Both the position numbers and the translations under genes were made by a program. The notes under the pieces are model-generated. The model did no database searches. It worked only from the letters and a program-made list of their open reading frames with translations, and was not told where the DNA came from. Positions 63,856 to 64,000 of a DNA stretch of 64,000 nucleotides are shown piece by piece. Numbering within the stretch: the stretch's first letter is position 1; every line of letters begins with the position of its first letter. Origin of the DNA: Fragilaria crotonensis (lineage: Eukaryota; Bacillariophyta; Fragilariophyceae; Fragilariales; Fragilariaceae). The DNA lies in the NCBI GenBank assembly GCA_022925895.1, contig JAKSYS010000207.1, positions 25,149 to 89,148 on the forward strand, in the 5' to 3' direction.

Positions 63856-64000
63856 TTGTTGCCTACTGGTTCGCTCGTTCGACCTGGTTGGAAACAATGA
63901 GTGCGAGGCCGTTCTCTGTTCAAGTGCCTGATTCATTCTGCGGGACGGGTTCACGTGAGTTCTAGTACTCGCGAGGAATTTCTTCACTCGCGCCAATGTG
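63856..64000. other. Right flank
   Basis: No gene or repeat recognised; presumably the DNA in which the tyrosine-recombinase element sits. Confidence 0.4.

Noticed and set aside
1-64000. CRISPR array, rRNA genes, bacterial mobile element or prophage
   Set aside because: No regularly spaced identical repeats with unique spacers, no rRNA sequence, and all mobile genes are eukaryotic transposon types.

Overview
This window is a graveyard of nested eukaryotic transposable elements around one recognisable host-type gene. There are no operons, rRNA genes, CRISPR arrays or bacterial gene signals. The mix of families suggests a stramenopile, most likely a diatom: several Ty1/copia lineages (including one with DSHADTC-type proteases), an APE-type LINE, a piggyBac-like transposase, a tyrosine-recombinase retrotransposon and a membrane-anchored FkbM-like methyltransferase. 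That assignment is an inference from gene families, not a species call.

Layout, left to right. 1-1700: gag and leader of Copia-H (minus), cut by the window edge. 1716-10770: Copia-A (plus), with an unusually long unrecognised reading frame upstream of gag, a frameshifted pol and a 904-bp 3' LTR (9867-10770). 10771-12256: non-coding DNA with a perfect 34-bp hairpin and small repeats. 12257-13168: intact FkbM-like methyltransferase gene. 13499-16271: piggyBac-like element with a dead transposase. 16434-16682: a tRNA-derived SINE with a 16-bp target duplication. About 16.3-22.85 kb: Copia-B (minus), a decayed relative of A. 22.85-36.17 kb: Copia-C (minus), split by a 9.07-kb LINE (24752-33816) with a 17-bp target duplication. 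36.17-56 kb: Copia-E (plus), split by Copia-F (40407-47068, plus) and Copia-G (47518-54030, minus). 56.06-58.26 kb: an internally deleted A-type copy and a diverged A-type LTR. 58419-63855: a tyrosine-recombinase retrotransposon (minus) between 97-bp direct repeats.

How the pieces fit. Removing the LINE, Copia-F and Copia-G together with one copy of each target duplication restores uninterrupted reading frames in their hosts (C, E and E), so the nesting is well supported. Copia-C, F, G and H look like one lineage. C, F and G share a CGCGGGGAC polypurine tract just before the 3' LTR and a chromodomain-like segment after integrase. F, G and H have gag ending in a UGA followed by CUN, with an open pol frame continuing in phase, which points to stop-codon readthrough. 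Most elements carry frameshifts, nonsense codons or active-site losses. In Copia-F, however, at least nine apparent single-base frameshifts coexist with two identical LTRs, so some breaks may be sequence errors rather than decay.
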